A stretch of DNA of 49,885 nt from Planctomycetota bacterium (lineage in GTDB: Bacteria > Planctomycetota > UBA1135). A program made the position numbers and the translations under genes. The notes under the pieces were generated by a model that did no database searches, was not told the origin of the DNA, and saw only the letters and a list, made by a program, of their open reading frames with translations. How positions within the stretch are numbered: position 1 is the first letter of the stretch; each line of letters starts with the position of its first letter. This document shows, in pieces, positions 16,994 through 24,242 of the stretch. Location: assembly GCA_027020785.1 (NCBI GenBank), contig JALUVI010000074.1, positions 1 through 49,885 on the forward strand. Reading direction: 5' to 3'.

Positions 16994-17228
16994 GGAAACT
17001 GGCCATCCAGGGTGTTCCCTTCCTGAACACGTGTGACCCCGGCCCCCTGCGATCGTCTTCCCTGCTGCCGGGATGCGACGACGACCTCCCCGGACCGCTC
17101 GGGGCACGGGTGCCGCCCCGGGCCAGCCCCGGGGGACCCGGCTGCGGAGGGGGTGCGCCCGCGCACCACGGTTCCCGAAGGCGATCGGGCGAGGCTACGG
17201 CCCGACCCACCCCGAGGGGCCAGTTTCC
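16994..17228 (+). ncRNA. Candidate structured RNA, copy A (235 nt)
   Basis: This intergenic element between two convergent genes shares its ends with copy B at 35323-35569. The left end is GGAAACTGGC, seven variable bases, then GGTGTTCC. The right end is GACCCAC, seven variable bases, then GGCCAGTTTCC. Left positions 1-21 pair with the right end without gaps: 11 bp, a five-position loop, then GGGTG/CACCC, followed by a conserved UUC/ACC internal loop. Inside are hairpins at 17116-17122/17128-17134 (CCCCGGG/CCCGGGG) and 17185-17190/17200-17205 (TCGGGC/GCCCGA). GTGTTC/GAACAC may form an alternative 5' hairpin. Wobble pairs favour plus-strand transcription. The function is unknown. Confidence 0.5.
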
Positions 17229-17271
17229 GACGGGCGTCGCCGGGCGCCCTCCCACCCCTTCGGGCCCGGCG

Positions 17272-18036
17272 TCAGATCTTCTCCGACAGCCGCTCCTTCA
17301 GCCGGTCCATGATCTTGCCGAGGATCTTCGAGACCCGCGACTGCGACAGGCCGTAGATCTCGGCGATGTCCTTGAGCGAGTAGCCGAGGAAGAAGCGCAG
17401 GAACACCATCTCGCGCGCGTCCGCGTCCAGGCTCAAGCTGATCTTCTCGAGCAGTTCGCGGCGGTGCGGGTCCTCTTCGGGGCCGTCGTTGCGGGGGTCC
17501 TCGAAGAAGTCGAGCGTGCCCTCGGAGTCGCCGCCCTCGCCGTTGTGCTTGCTGCCCGCCAGTACCGGGGTCTCGCGGCCGTGGTCGAACATGCGCTGGT
17601 ACTCCTCGAGATCGAGGCCCATCGCCTCGGCCACGTCCGCGTCCTGCGGCTCGCGCCCGAGCTTGCCGCGCAGCTCCTCCATCAGGGCGCGGCGTTCCTT
17701 GAGGCGGTTGCGCAAGGGGCGCGGCAGCCAGTCGTGACGCCGCAGCTCGTCGAGGATGGCCCCCTTGACCCGATGCTCGCAGAAGGCCTCGAAGGGCACG
17801 CCGCGCGACGGATCGAAGCCCTGGACGGCCTGGATCAGGCCGACGTCGCCCGCCCCCTCCAGGTCGCCGATCTCGACCGTCTTCGGCAGACGCGCCTTGA
17901 TCTTGCGCGCGACCGACGCAGCGAAGGGGCGGTAGTACTCGATCAGCGCGTTGCGCGCCTCGATGCTCTCGCCGTCGCGATACGCGGCCCAGAGCCGATC
18001 GAGGGCTGCGTTCTCGGGGCGCGCTCGCTGGACCAT
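17272..18036 (-). CDS. Sigma-70 family sigma factor, FliA/WhiG type
   Basis: Alternative RNA polymerase sigma factor of the group 3 (sigma-28-like) class, 254 residues. Region 2 is clear (ARNALIEYYRPFAASVARKI, EIGDLEGAGDVGLIQAVQGFDPSRGVPFEAFCEHRVKGAILDELRR). Region 3 follows (LGREPQDADVAEAMGLDLEEYQRM). After an acidic Gly-rich linker comes region 4, with the helix-turn-helix YSLKDIAEIYGLSQSRVSKILGKIMDRLKERL. It is the last gene of the purA-to-ybeY run, 76 bases after ybeY. A TTGACT hexamer at the ybeY stop may belong to its own promoter. No flagellar or anti-sigma gene is visible nearby, so its regulon may be non-motility (inference). Confidence 0.9.
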   Translation of the reverse strand: MVQRARPENAALDRLWAAYRDGESIEARNALIEYYRPFAASVARKIKARLPKTVEIGDLEGAGDVGLIQAVQGFDPSRGVPFEAFCEHRVKGAILDELRRHDWLPRPLRNRLKERRALMEELRGKLGREPQDADVAEAMGLDLEEYQRMFDHGRETPVLAGSKHNGEGGDSEGTLDFFEDPRNDGPEEDPHRRELLEKISLSLDADAREMVFLRFFLGYSLKDIAEIYGLSQSRVSKILGKIMDRLKERLSEKI

Positions 18037-18112
18037 GGGCGTGGATCGAGGGTGACGAACGGACCGCGGGCCGCGGTCGTGTCACGATTGGAGCCCGACG
18101 CGAGGGTCCGAG

Positions 18113-18604
18113 TCAAGGACCGATCCGGTTTTTTTCGCGGTCGTCGTCGCGGCCGTCGAACCGCTCGCCCCACTCGACGTCGGCGTCGAAGCCGAGCACC
18201 GCACGTTCGGCGGCACGCATGCGCCGCCGATCGCCCACTTCGTGGTCGTCGAAACCGAGCAGGTGCAACGCACCGTGCACCGCATAGAGCGCAGCTTCGT
18301 CGGCGGCATGCTCGTCACCGCCGATCCGTTCCGCGAGCGAAAGGTTGACCAGGATCTCGCCGAACAGGTCGTCCTCTCCGTAGGGCACGGCAAGGACGTC
18401 GGTCTCGGAATCGTCGCCGCTGACCCGGGCGTGCATCAGCCGATGCTGGTGCTCGTCGAGGAAGACGACCATGACCACCGCACCGTCGGGACCTTCGAAG
18501 CGACGCCAGGCCTCCTCCAGGGCGGCGCGGATGCGCGGCTCCCAGGTCTCGGCGCCGGGACGGGCGTGGGCGAAGGAGAGCCGCAGCCGACTAGAGGTCG
18601 CCAT
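18113..18604 (-). CDS. ybeY: Endoribonuclease YbeY
   Basis: Zinc-dependent endoribonuclease involved in 16S rRNA 3'-end maturation and ribosome quality control. The 163-residue product carries the metal site [20 protein letters not shown]; the usual motif is HGxLHLxGYDH, so one Asp is inserted before the last His, a variant I believe is tolerated. Upstream are [19 protein letters not shown] and [20 protein letters not shown], also typical. ATG 18604 lies inside the end of phoH (14-base overlap), the usual phoH-ybeY order. The 3' end contains an in-frame A-AAA-AAC heptamer (18128-18134) in a GC-rich context, which could allow -1 frameshifting into about 60 extra codons. Confidence 0.93.
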   Translation of the reverse strand: MATSSRLRLSFAHARPGAETWEPRIRAALEEAWRRFEGPDGAVVMVVFLDEHQHRLMHARVSGDDSETDVLAVPYGEDDLFGEILVNLSLAERIGGDEHAADEAALYAVHGALHLLGFDDHEVGDRRRMRAAERAVLGFDADVEWGERFDGRDDDREKNRIGP

Positions 18605-19538
18605 AGGCTTCCAGGATGCGCTGCACCAACGCGCTGCGCTGCACGTCCTGCCGATGGAACTCGACGCTGCCGACCTCGGGGGCGTCGCGCAGACGCGCGA
18701 TGGCGTCCTCGAGACCGCCGGCACTGCCCGAAGGCAGGTCGGTCTGGGTGTGGTCGCCGGTGACCACCGCCCGCGACCCCTCGCCGATGCGGGTCAGGAA
18801 CATCTTCATCTGGACCGGCGTCGCGTTCTGCGCCTCGTCGAGGATGACGAAGCTGTGGTTGAGGGTCCGCCCGCGCATGAAGGCCAACGGTGCGACCTCG
18901 ATGCGGTCCTGCTCACGCAGGCGACGCAGCGACGACGGCGACGCCAGGTCCTCGAGGGCGTCGTAGAGCGGGCGCAGGTACGGATCCACCTTCTCCTCCA
19001 GGTCGCCGGGCAGGAAGCCGAGCCGCTCGCCGGCCTCGACCGCGGGGCGGGTCAGGACCAGGCGGCGCACCCGACCGGCCGCGATCTCCTCCAACGCCGC
19101 AGCCACGGCGAGGAAGGTCTTGCCGGTCCCCGCCGGCCCGATGGCGAACACCAGGTCCTTGCTGCGCAGCAGGTCGAGGTAGCGCTGCTGCGTCTCGGTG
19201 CGCGCTTCCGGGGTGCGCACGCGCAGGTGCAGGCGCTCACCACCCCGCACGGAGTCCCGGGCGCCGAGACGCCGCAACGCAGGCGGGCCCTCACCGAGCA
19301 GGCGGGCGCGGAGTTCGGCCGGCGCCAGTTCCCCACCCGAGCGCAGGACGCCGAGGACGTCCTCGACCCGTCGCGCCACCTCTTCCACCCGGTCCTCGGG
19401 CCCGGACAGGCGCAGGTCGCCGCCGCGCGACGAGAACCGAACCTGGAGGCGGCGCGAGACTTCCTTGGCGTGACGATCGTGGGGACCGAAGAGCTGGCGT
19501 TCCTCTTCGATGGAAAGCAGGGGGATGCGGGTCTCCAA
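18591..19538 (-). CDS. phoH: PhoH-family ATPase
   Basis: Cytoplasmic P-loop ATPase of the PhoH/PhoL family, associated with RNA metabolism and commonly next to ybeY. The 315-residue product has an N-terminal KH-like region ([32 protein letters not shown]), then the ATPase: [34 protein letters not shown] (Walker A), [34 protein letters not shown], Walker [40 protein letters not shown], and a C-terminal RHDVQR-type segment ([17 protein letters not shown]). The frame is open to 19736, but codons upstream overlap cdsA and are unlike PhoH, so I use TTG 19538. A TATCAT at 19585-19590 inside the cdsA tail could be a promoter. Confidence 0.93.
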   Translation of the reverse strand: METRIPLLSIEEERQLFGPHDRHAKEVSRRLQVRFSSRGGDLRLSGPEDRVEEVARRVEDVLGVLRSGGELAPAELRARLLGEGPPALRRLGARDSVRGGERLHLRVRTPEARTETQQRYLDLLRSKDLVFAIGPAGTGKTFLAVAAALEEIAAGRVRRLVLTRPAVEAGERLGFLPGDLEEKVDPYLRPLYDALEDLASPSSLRRLREQDRIEVAPLAFMRGRTLNHSFVILDEAQNATPVQMKMFLTRIGEGSRAVVTGDHTQTDLPSGSAGGLEDAIARLRDAPEVGSVEFHRQDVQRSALVQRILEAYGDL

Positions 19539-19575
19539 TGCGTCCGTGGGCCACTCGGCCGGAACCGGCGGGCCC

Positions 19576-20406
19576 TCAACCCGAATGATACCCCGCGATC
19601 CGGAGCCAGGTCTCGAGGACCGGCGCCGCCAGCAGGAACGAGTCGGCCATGTCCAGGGCGCCGCCGAAGGCGGGCAGGAGCCCCCCGGAATCCTTGGCCC
19701 GGGCCGCCCGCTTGAGCAGGCTGGCGACCAGATCACCGAACTGTCCGGCGACGTTGGCCAGCAGCGCAGCCGGCAACCAGACGCCCATCGCCGGGGCGCC
19801 GCCCTCGGGGAAGACCCAGACGACGGCGGCCCAGCCCGCGGCCGTACCGGCGAGGAGGGCCGCGATCGCCCCCTCCCAGGACTTGTTGGGGCTGACCGCG
19901 GGAACGAGCTTGTGCCGGCCGATGCGGGTGCCGACCAGGAAGGCCGCCGAGTCGCCGGCCTTGCACACCGCGACCAGGAACACCAACCAGGACCAGCCGT
20001 CGGCCCAGGTGGTGCGCACCACGCCGAGGCGGCCCAACATCACGGCGACGACGAGCAGCGGCAGGAGCGTGCCGGCGATGCGCAGCGGGGCGTCCTGGGG
20101 CCGACCGGCGAGGACCTCGCCGCAGAGGTAGAGGACCAGGGCCGGCACCAACAGGGTCAACGGCTCCACCCCCCAGCCGGGGGCGCCGAGGAGGACGGCG
20201 CCGACGAGCAGGCCGGGCAGCAGACGCGGCCGCAACCCGGAACGGGCGCAGAGGTCGGCGGCCTCGAACTGCGCGACCAGGGAGACGACGCCGAGCACCA
20301 GCAGGCCGGGCCAGGGTCCGAAGCCGCGGTCGAGGAGGAAGATCCCGACCAGGGCCGCGACCAGGACGCTGCCGAGGGTGAGGCGGGTCCGCAGGATCGG
20401 ACTCAC
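19576..20406 (-). CDS. cdsA: Phosphatidate cytidylyltransferase (CDP-diacylglycerol synthase)
   Basis: Integral membrane enzyme that makes CDP-diacylglycerol from phosphatidic acid and CTP, the branch point of phospholipid synthesis. The 276-residue protein has about eight hydrophobic segments. The family C-terminal region is present: [72 protein letters not shown]. The usual signature ends in P-x-H-G-G-x-x-D-R-x-D; here the His is Phe and the Arg is Met, while both Asp remain. GTG 20406 overlaps the uppS stop (GTGA). The uppS-cdsA order is the classical envelope pair. Confidence 0.93.
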   Translation of the reverse strand: MSPILRTRLTLGSVLVAALVGIFLLDRGFGPWPGLLVLGVVSLVAQFEAADLCARSGLRPRLLPGLLVGAVLLGAPGWGVEPLTLLVPALVLYLCGEVLAGRPQDAPLRIAGTLLPLLVVAVMLGRLGVVRTTWADGWSWLVFLVAVCKAGDSAAFLVGTRIGRHKLVPAVSPNKSWEGAIAALLAGTAAGWAAVVWVFPEGGAPAMGVWLPAALLANVAGQFGDLVASLLKRAARAKDSGGLLPAFGGALDMADSFLLAAPVLETWLRIAGYHSG

Positions 20407-21164
20407 CGGCGCCCTCCCTCGCACGCGGACGTCCCGGACGCCGGCACCCCGCCGAAACGCCGCGTCCGCCGGTGGTAGTCGCGCAGCGCCTCGAGCAGGT
20501 CGGCGCGCCGGAACTCGGGCCAGGTCTTGTCGCTGAAGTGCAGCTCGGCGTAGGACACCTGCCACAACAGGAAGTTCGACAACCGTTCCTCGCCGGCGGT
20601 GCGGATCACCAGGTCGGGGTCGGGCATCTCCGGGTCGTAGAGGAAGGCGGCGAAGGCGTCTTCGTCGAGCGCCTCCAGGGCGGCCTCGTCGAACTCGCCG
20701 GCGCGCACCCGCCGCGCCAGCTCGCGGGCCGCATCCACGATCTCGGTCCGGCCGCCGTAGGACAGGGCGAGCCGCAAGGTCAGGCGGTCGCCCCCGGCGG
20801 TCGCCTCCTCGACCCGACGCAACGCCTCGCGGACACCGGCGGGCAGGTCCGTGATCCGCCCCAGGGAACGCAGGCGGATGCGGTTCTCGACCAACCCGGC
20901 GCACTCACGTCCGAGGAAGTCCTCGAGGAAGGCCATCAACCCCTCCACCTCGTCGTCCGGACGGCGCCAGTTCTCGCGCGAGAAGGCGTAGAGCGTCAGG
21001 TTGGGGACGCCCCACTCGGCGCAGGCCTCGACCAGGTCGCGCACGCTCTCGGCGCCGACCCGGTGTCCCTCCAACCGCGGCAGGCCGCGACGCTCGGCCC
21101 AGCGGCCGTTGCCGTCCATGATGACGGCCACGTGGCGCGGCAGGGGAGCGAAGTCGGGCTTCAC
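20403..21164 (-). CDS. uppS: Isoprenyl transferase (undecaprenyl diphosphate synthase)
   Basis: cis-Prenyltransferase that extends farnesyl diphosphate with isopentenyl diphosphate to the C55 carrier lipid used for cell-wall and O-antigen synthesis. The 253-residue product has the N-terminal HVAVIMDGNGRWAERRGLPRLEGHRVGAESVR (catalytic Asp in MDGNG), LTLYAFSRENWRRP, LRLALSYGGRTEIVDAAREL, and the C-terminal PDPDLVIRTAGEERLSNFLLWQVSYAELHF and TWPEFRRADL. GTG 21164 overlaps the purA stop by four bases. The open frame extends 73 codons further upstream but only over purA antisense-frame residues. Confidence 0.95.
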   Translation of the reverse strand: MKPDFAPLPRHVAVIMDGNGRWAERRGLPRLEGHRVGAESVRDLVEACAEWGVPNLTLYAFSRENWRRPDDEVEGLMAFLEDFLGRECAGLVENRIRLRSLGRITDLPAGVREALRRVEEATAGGDRLTLRLALSYGGRTEIVDAARELARRVRAGEFDEAALEALDEDAFAAFLYDPEMPDPDLVIRTAGEERLSNFLLWQVSYAELHFSDKTWPEFRRADLLEALRDYHRRTRRFGGVPASGTSACEGGRR

Positions 21165-22471
21165 GACCAGGTCCAGGGTACCGCAGGGTCGGTGTCGAAC
21201 ATCTGCTCGCGCCCCGGACCGACCGAGAGGCTCACGATGGGCACCCCGAGGCGTTCGGCCAGGAAGTCCACGTAGGCGCGGGCCGCCGCAGGGAGGTCGG
21301 CGAGACGGCGCGCCGCGGTCAGGTCCTCGTCCCAGCCGGGCAGTTCCTCGTAGACCGGCTCGACCGCCTCCAACGCCGAGCAACCGAGCTCGGCGGGCCA
21401 GTCCTCGACGACGCGGCCGTCGGGCAGACGGTAGGCCACCGCCACCGGCAGCCGGGCGAACCCCGACAGCACGTCGAGATTGGTGATCACCACGCCCTGC
21501 AGCCCGTTGGCCCGGGCGGCGTAGCGCGCCTGCACGGTGTCGAACCAGCCGCAGCGCCGCGGCCGTCCGGTGGTGGCGCCGTACTCGTTGCCCTGCTCAC
21601 GCAGCCGCTCGCCGAGCGGGCCGTGCTCCTCGGTCGGGAACGGTCCCTCGCCGACCCGCGTGCAGTAGGCCTTGGCCACCGCGAACGCACGCTCGAGCCG
21701 ATGCGGCGGGAAGCCGGTGCCCCCGAAGATGCCCCAGGTCCCGGTCCAGGACGAGGTCACGTAGGGGTAGGTGCCGCCGTCGAGGTCCAGCATGGACCCC
21801 TGCGCTCCCTCGAACAGGATGCGCTCGCCGGCGGCGTCGGCGTGCTGCAGGAGCGCGCCGCCGTCCACCACCAGGGGGCGCAGCCGTTCCGCCGCGGCGC
21901 GGACCTCCTCGGCGATGCGCGCCGGGTCCTCGAGGCGGCGGCCGTAGACCTTCTCGGCGATCGCCGCCTTCTCGGCCAGCAGTGCCTCGAAACGGACCGC
22001 GAAGGACTCCTCGTCGAGCACGTCGGCGAGACGGATGCCGGTGCGCGCCACCTTGTCGGCGTAGGTCGGCCCGATGCCGCGGCCGGTGGTGCCGATGCGG
22101 CCGGAGCCGCGCCACACCTCGGCCATCGCGTCGAGCTCGCGGTGGAACGGGAAGATGAGGTGGACCCGACCGTCCACCCGCAGGCGTTCGCGCACCGCGA
22201 CCCCGCGCGCCTCCAACCCGGCCATCTCCTCCTCGAGGGCGTGGAGGTCCACCACCACGCCGCGGCCGATCAGGTTGACCTTGCCCTCGTGGAGGATGCC
22301 GCCCGGGATCAGGTGGAGGACGTAGCGCTCCTCACCGACCCAGACGGTGTGGCCGGCGTTGTTGCCGCCGGCGTAGCGGGCGACGTGGCCGGCCTCTTCG
22401 GCGAGGCGGTCGATGACCTTCCCCTTCCCTTCGTCCCCCCATTGGAGACCGACGATGGCGGTGGCGGGCAT
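21161..22471 (-). CDS. purA: Adenylosuccinate synthetase
   Basis: Joins IMP and aspartate using GTP in AMP synthesis; cytoplasmic. The 436-residue product opens with AIVGLQWGDEGKGKVIDRL, the family P-loop with the catalytic Asp, then GGNNAGHTVWVGEERYVLHLIPGGIL (catalytic His), IGTTGRGIGPTYADKVAR, ILFEGAQGSMLDLDGGTYPYVTSS, and GATTGRPRRCGWFD near residue 310. Length is normal. ATG 22471 is chosen because it directly precedes the conserved N terminus. It heads the six-gene minus-strand run ending in the sigma factor. A GACAAT hexamer about 60 bases upstream is a possible -10. Confidence 0.97.
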   Translation of the reverse strand: MPATAIVGLQWGDEGKGKVIDRLAEEAGHVARYAGGNNAGHTVWVGEERYVLHLIPGGILHEGKVNLIGRGVVVDLHALEEEMAGLEARGVAVRERLRVDGRVHLIFPFHRELDAMAEVWRGSGRIGTTGRGIGPTYADKVARTGIRLADVLDEESFAVRFEALLAEKAAIAEKVYGRRLEDPARIAEEVRAAAERLRPLVVDGGALLQHADAAGERILFEGAQGSMLDLDGGTYPYVTSSWTGTWGIFGGTGFPPHRLERAFAVAKAYCTRVGEGPFPTEEHGPLGERLREQGNEYGATTGRPRRCGWFDTVQARYAARANGLQGVVITNLDVLSGFARLPVAVAYRLPDGRVVEDWPAELGCSALEAVEPVYEELPGWDEDLTAARRLADLPAAARAYVDFLAERLGVPIVSLSVGPGREQMFDTDPAVPWTWS

Positions 22472-22574
22472 GAGTGCGGTGGCGGTCGGAGCGTGCTCTC
22501 GGGGGGCGGCCGTCGGGCCGGGAACGGGGCATTGTCGCCGCGCCGGCCCGTCCCGCCAAGGGCCGCCGCGCGTT

Positions 22575-23315
22575 TCAGGGCCGCTCCACGCGGCTGCCGG
22601 GCACGACGTCCTCGGAGCCGTCCTCCCAACGCACCCACGCCTTGGTCCCGCCGTCGTAGTCGCGGGCCTCGAGCAGGAGGGTGGCCGGGCGGCCCAGGGC
22701 CCGGCACGGCTCGGCCCCCACGGCGGCCTCACCGCGCCATGCCCGCACGAAGGGGTTCTCGCGCCGCTCCCTCCCCACCGTGGTCGGCTCCATGTGGCCC
22801 GGCAGGACCGGCGTCTCCTCGGGCAGGGCCAGGAGGACGTCGAGGACGGACCGCCGCAGGTCCTCGAACCGCCCGTGCCCCGGCCCCCGGGTCCCCCCCA
22901 CGCTGCCGCGGAACAGGGTGTCGCCGGTGAAGACCCCGACTCCGGCGACGGAGAAGGCGAGCTGCCCGACGGTGTGGCCGGGCACGTGGAGCACGCGGAC
23001 CGCAACACCGCCCAGGTCCAGGTCCTCTCCGCCGACGAGCCGGCGGTCACAGCCCGGCACGCGGTCGGCCTCGAGCGCGTGGGCGTACACCGGACAACCG
23101 CAGCGCTCGGCCCACGCCGCGGCGTGGGCGCAGTGGTCGGGGTGGAAGTGCGTGACCAGCACCGCGGCGAGACGCCGCCCGGAGTCGGCGAGCCGCGCGA
23201 GCAGGGGCTCGGGCGGCGCGCCGGCGTCCACCAGGAACGCCTCCTCGGCCGCCTCGGGCTCGACCAGCCAGGCGTTGGACAGCCAACGCGGATGGCGCGA
23301 GACCGTGACCGTCAC
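22575..23315 (-). CDS. Metallo-beta-lactamase fold hydrolase (glyoxalase II-like)
   Basis: A 246-residue hydrolase with the dimetal motifs of the glyoxalase II/ROO group: THFHPDHCAHAAAW (HxHxDH), LHVPGHTVGQLAF, VGVFTGDTLFRGSVGGTRGPG (bridging Asp), and LPGHMEPTTVGRERRENPF. About 45 residues follow the catalytic fold (PCRALGRPATLLLEARDYDG ... DGSEDVVPGSRVERP) and look like a small beta-rich tail, not typical of the family. The start is uncertain: GTG 23315 gives a family-like N terminus, while a CTG overlapping the mscS stop is possible. It follows mscS closely on the same strand. The natural thioester or other substrate is unknown. Confidence 0.82.
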   Translation of the reverse strand: MTVTVSRHPRWLSNAWLVEPEAAEEAFLVDAGAPPEPLLARLADSGRRLAAVLVTHFHPDHCAHAAAWAERCGCPVYAHALEADRVPGCDRRLVGGEDLDLGGVAVRVLHVPGHTVGQLAFSVAGVGVFTGDTLFRGSVGGTRGPGHGRFEDLRRSVLDVLLALPEETPVLPGHMEPTTVGRERRENPFVRAWRGEAAVGAEPCRALGRPATLLLEARDYDGGTKAWVRWEDGSEDVVPGSRVERP

Positions 23316-23320
23316 CGGCG

Positions 23321-24193
23321 TCAGGACACAGCCTGGTCGAGGTGGACGTCGAGCTGCGGGAAGGGAATCCCGATGCCGGCGGCGTCGAGCTCCTTCTTGA
23401 TCGCGACCGTGGTCGCCTCCTTGCACGGCCAGTAGTCCTCGGTGCGGCACCACACCCGGACCACCCAGTCCACCGAGGAGGCGCCGAGCCCGGTACAGAC
23501 CACCTGGTGGCCCAGTTCGGGATCGCGCTGCGGGACCGACGCCGCAGCCTTCTCGAGGACCTCGCGGGTGCGGTCGAGGTCGGCCGCGTAGTCCACGCCG
23601 ACGGCGACGTCGGCGCGCCGCTTGGGGTTGTGGGTCACGTTCTCGATGGTCGAGCCGTAGACCGAACCGTTCGGCACGATGATGCGGCGCCCGTCCGGGG
23701 TGTCGAGCTGGGTCGAGAACAGACCGATCTCGAGGACCTTGCCGGTGATGCCGCCGACGTTCACGACGTCGCCGACCCGGAACGGACGGAACACGAGCAG
23801 CATCACGCCGGAGGCGAAGTTGCCGAGCGTGCCCTGCAACGCCATGCCGATGGCGAAGCCGGCGGCGCCGAGGACCACCGCGAAGCTCGCGGTCTCGATG
23901 CCGAACATGCCGAGGACGACGAGGAGGCCGAGGACGACGACCAGCCAGCGCACCAGCTTGCCGAAGAACAGCGCCAGCGTCCGGTCCACCTTGGCGCGCT
24001 CGCTCGCCCGCACCGTCAGGTTGGACGCGATCCGCGCCACACGGAAGGTCACGAACAGGGCGAGCAGGGCGAGGAGGACGCTCGGCCCGCGGTCGCGGAG
24101 CACCTCCATCCAGTGCTCGACGGAGAAGAAGGGCGAGGCCTCCTGGGCCTCGGGCATGGGGGTCTCCTGGAGGAGGGAGAAGAAGTGCTGCAT
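23321..24193 (-). CDS. mscS: Small-conductance mechanosensitive channel, MscS family
   Basis: Inner-membrane tension-gated channel that releases solutes under osmotic downshock. The 290-residue protein has three membrane helices (VLLALLALFVTFRVARIA, LVRWLVVVLGLLVVLGMFG, then the pore-lining TM3 SFAVVLGAAGFAIGMALQGTLGNFASGVMLLVF with its Gly/Ala packing). The beta domain follows (FRVGDVVNVGGITGKVLEIGLFSTQLDTPDGRRIIVPNG), then the C-terminal alpha/beta domain. The length matches E. coli MscS. ATG 24193 is the first plausible start; the frame is open further but upstream residues belong to the divergent gene. The candidate -10 TATACT (24228-24233) overlaps the -10 of the opposite gene. Confidence 0.95.
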   Translation of the reverse strand: MQHFFSLLQETPMPEAQEASPFFSVEHWMEVLRDRGPSVLLALLALFVTFRVARIASNLTVRASERAKVDRTLALFFGKLVRWLVVVLGLLVVLGMFGIETASFAVVLGAAGFAIGMALQGTLGNFASGVMLLVFRPFRVGDVVNVGGITGKVLEIGLFSTQLDTPDGRRIIVPNGSVYGSTIENVTHNPKRRADVAVGVDYAADLDRTREVLEKAAASVPQRDPELGHQVVCTGLGASSVDWVVRVWCRTEDYWPCKEATTVAIKKELDAAGIGIPFPQLDVHLDQAVS

Positions 24194-24227
24194 GACGCTG
24201 GGGGGAACCGTGGACGAAAGACGTCCC

Positions 24228-24235
24228 AGTATAGT
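24228..24235. promoter_or_regulatory. Symmetric bidirectional -10 (AGTATAGT)
   Basis: On the plus strand TATAGT (24230-24235) ends seven bases before ATG 24243 of the DUF2891 gene. On the minus strand TATACT (24233-24228) lies 34 bases before ATG 24193 of mscS. The two hexamers share the central TATA, so one symmetric site could open in both directions. The plus-strand transcript would be leaderless. No clear -35 is seen on either side. Confidence 0.5.
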
Positions 24236-24242
24236 GGCGACG

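Noticed and set aside
17116-17134. The GC palindromes inside element A as a simple terminator for the convergent dppC and sigma genes.
   Set aside because: No U-tract on either strand, and the hairpin is in the middle of a longer structure whose ends recur elsewhere. Termination may still be a side effect.
16994-17228. Reading the paired intergenic elements as an insertion sequence or ordinary MITE.
   Set aside because: The interiors are largely unrelated and no flanking target duplication is visible, while the terminal helix shows compensatory changes. A very old MITE is not fully excluded.
18129-18135. T7 run on the plus strand as a rho-independent terminator.
   Set aside because: No stable hairpin precedes it on the plus strand and no plus-strand gene ends there.
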